Part shown: positions 63,107 to 64,000 of the stretch, in pieces
Position numbering within the stretch: the stretch's first letter is position 1
Layout of the letters: every line of letters begins with the position of its first letter
Origin: Streptomyces antioxidans
Lineage (GTDB): Bacteria; Actinomycetota; Actinomycetes; Streptomycetales; Streptomycetaceae
Reading direction: 5' to 3'
Length of the DNA: 64,000 nt
Assembly (NCBI RefSeq): GCF_000968685.2
Contig: NZ_LAKD02000040.1
Location: 124,001-188,000, forward strand
The notes under the pieces: generated by a model
Seen by the model: only the letters and a program-made list of their open reading frames with translations
Told to the model about the DNA's origin: nothing
Databases searched by the model: none
Program-made: the position numbers and the translations under genes

Positions 63107-63907
63107 ATGGCAACCGGCAGCCGCACCGTCCGCCCGCGGTCCAGCGTCTGGCTCTCCGAGCGCAAAACCCCCAGGCGCAAGGGCGACCAGCAGCCCGTCG
63201 GGCTCGACCATCTGAAGATCGTCGCGGCGACGATGCGGCTGCTGGACGCCGAGGGGCTTGCGGGCTTCTCGATGCGGCGGCTCGCGGCGGAGCTCGGGGT
63301 GACCGCCATGTCGGTCTACTGGTACGTGGAGACCAAGGATCATCTGCTCGAACTCGCCCTGGACGCGGCCATGGGCGAGATAGCGCTGCCCATCGAGACC
63401 GTCCGTTCGGTCGAGGCCGCGGGCCCCGTCGAGGGCCCTGAGTACACTCCGGCCGAGCCGAGGGACTGGCGTGACCAGCTGCGCCAGGTCGCCTCCGAGT
63501 ACCGGCGGGTGCTGGTCCGTCACCCCTGGCTGGCGGCGCTGCTGGGGGAATACCTCAACATCGGGCCCAACGCGGTGGTCTTCAACCACGCCGCGCTGGC
63601 CGTGATGCGCAACAGCGGGCTGCCGGACGACAGGATCACCAGCGCGCTGGCCCTCGTCTATCAGTTCGTCTACGGATTCGGCACGATCGAGGGCCGCTTC
63701 GCCGCCCGCTGCCGGGCGGCGGGACTCACCCAGGACGAGCTGTACCACGAGATGATGGGCACGGTCGCGGACCGTATCGAGTTCGACGAGGCGCGGAAGG
63801 TCATGGAGGCCCGCGGGGGCACCACGGTCCAGGAGATGCAGGACCGCGACTTCACCTTCGCCCTGGATCTGGCGATCGCCGGTATCGAATCCCTGAAGGA
63901 GCGATAG
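63107..63907 (+). CDS. TetR-family regulator (TetR_C-type ligand domain)
   Basis: 266 residues from ATG 63107 after GAGAGG. The HTH is LLDAEGLAGFSMRRLAAELG and VTAMSVYWYVETKDHLLELA; the remaining ~170 residues are the ligand domain (HPWLAALLGEYLNIGPNAVV, AGLTQDELYHEMMGTVADRI). The N-terminus has 45 basic residues before the HTH, common in this Streptomyces group. It should repress the MFS gene and release it on binding an exported compound. Confidence 0.88.
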   Translation: MATGSRTVRPRSSVWLSERKTPRRKGDQQPVGLDHLKIVAATMRLLDAEGLAGFSMRRLAAELGVTAMSVYWYVETKDHLLELALDAAMGEIALPIETVRSVEAAGPVEGPEYTPAEPRDWRDQLRQVASEYRRVLVRHPWLAALLGEYLNIGPNAVVFNHAALAVMRNSGLPDDRITSALALVYQFVYGFGTIEGRFAARCRAAGLTQDELYHEMMGTVADRIEFDEARKVMEARGGTTVQEMQDRDFTFALDLAIAGIESLKER

Positions 63908-63925
63908 CGCACGGCGGCGGGCGGC

Positions 63926-64000
63926 TCAGACCGCGGGCAGCTGCTCGCCCTGCACCGCCTGTATGTCCAGCTCCACCCGCAGGGTCGTGCCGATCGCCGC
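63926..64000 (-). CDS. C-terminal end of a probable YceI-family protein (cut by window edge)
   Basis: 24 residues and a stop on the minus strand: IGTTLRVELDIQAVQGEQLP is the final strand of a YceI-type lipid-binding barrel (IGDxVxLxLDIEAV in relatives). The evidence is short, so the call is tentative. It is convergent with the TetR gene, with an 18-base gap. Confidence 0.55.
   Translation of the reverse strand, partial: AAIGTTLRVELDIQAVQGEQLPAV

Overview
The window is high-GC actinobacterial chromosome and almost certainly comes from a Streptomyces. The evidence is the codon usage, a pSAM2-like integrated element, small Spd proteins, a subtilisin-inhibitor (SSI) gene, an ATP-binding/HTH-TPR regulator pair and Streptomyces-type tRNA genes. 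It alternates ordinary chromosome with tRNA-targeted genomic islands.

Region 1 (1-15279) is most of an actinomycete integrative and conjugative element (AICE). Its left end lies outside the window. The right half is the backbone: a GntR-NUDIX fusion regulator, a divergent HTH-TPR regulator, a Pra-like protein, an FtsK/SpoIIIE-type DNA pump, five small spread or transfer genes, a RepSA-like initiator, Xis, Int, and an attachment site made of the 3' part of a tRNA-Ser(UGA) gene. The left part carries AT-richer cargo that looks like defence: a PD-(D/E)xK-like nuclease with a 480-residue unknown partner (1348-3389), and an HNH nuclease, an unknown protein and a nucleotidyltransferase in one operon (4655-6024). 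A second, decayed tRNA-Ser 3' end at 16535-16566 encloses a small VOC/GNAT cargo.

Region 2 (16683-33002) is mostly chromosomal. It holds an XRE regulator, a membrane protein, a primase-polymerase-like protein, and a MaoC-DUF35 / MaoC / thiolase-like aldolase operon. The last resembles actinobacterial steroid side-chain genes and ends with a DUF1906 protein. A SigE-type sigma factor, an acyl-CoA ligase, a 1527-residue PAS/kinase-like/receiver protein with a huge disordered linker, an SSI inhibitor with P1 Arg, and tRNA-Ser(GCU) follow.

Region 3 (33331-about 46290) begins with an intact tRNA-Arg(ACG). Downstream are two more copies of its 3' half (39679, 43932) and a third copy of only the arm sequence that precedes them (46194). 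These delimit tandem islands without any visible integrase. Island A holds an ATP-binding protein, HTH-TPR regulator, RibD-like deaminase and a NACHT-membrane NTPase with a small partner. Island B holds a DUF6415 protein, an HTH/PLD-like protein, a NUDIX hydrolase and a protein with a HEPN-like C-terminus. Island C is largely a graveyard of truncated copies of A and B genes plus one intact NUDIX copy.

Region 4 (46536-64000) is chromosome again: an STM4015-type LRR protein, an amidase, lipoproteins, CbrC, initiator tRNA, an amidohydrolase, and an LLM oxidoreductase. A two-component system follows, linked to a GT2-GtrA and a GT39-like membrane glycosyltransferase. The window ends with an MFS exporter and its TetR regulator, and the end of a probable YceI gene.
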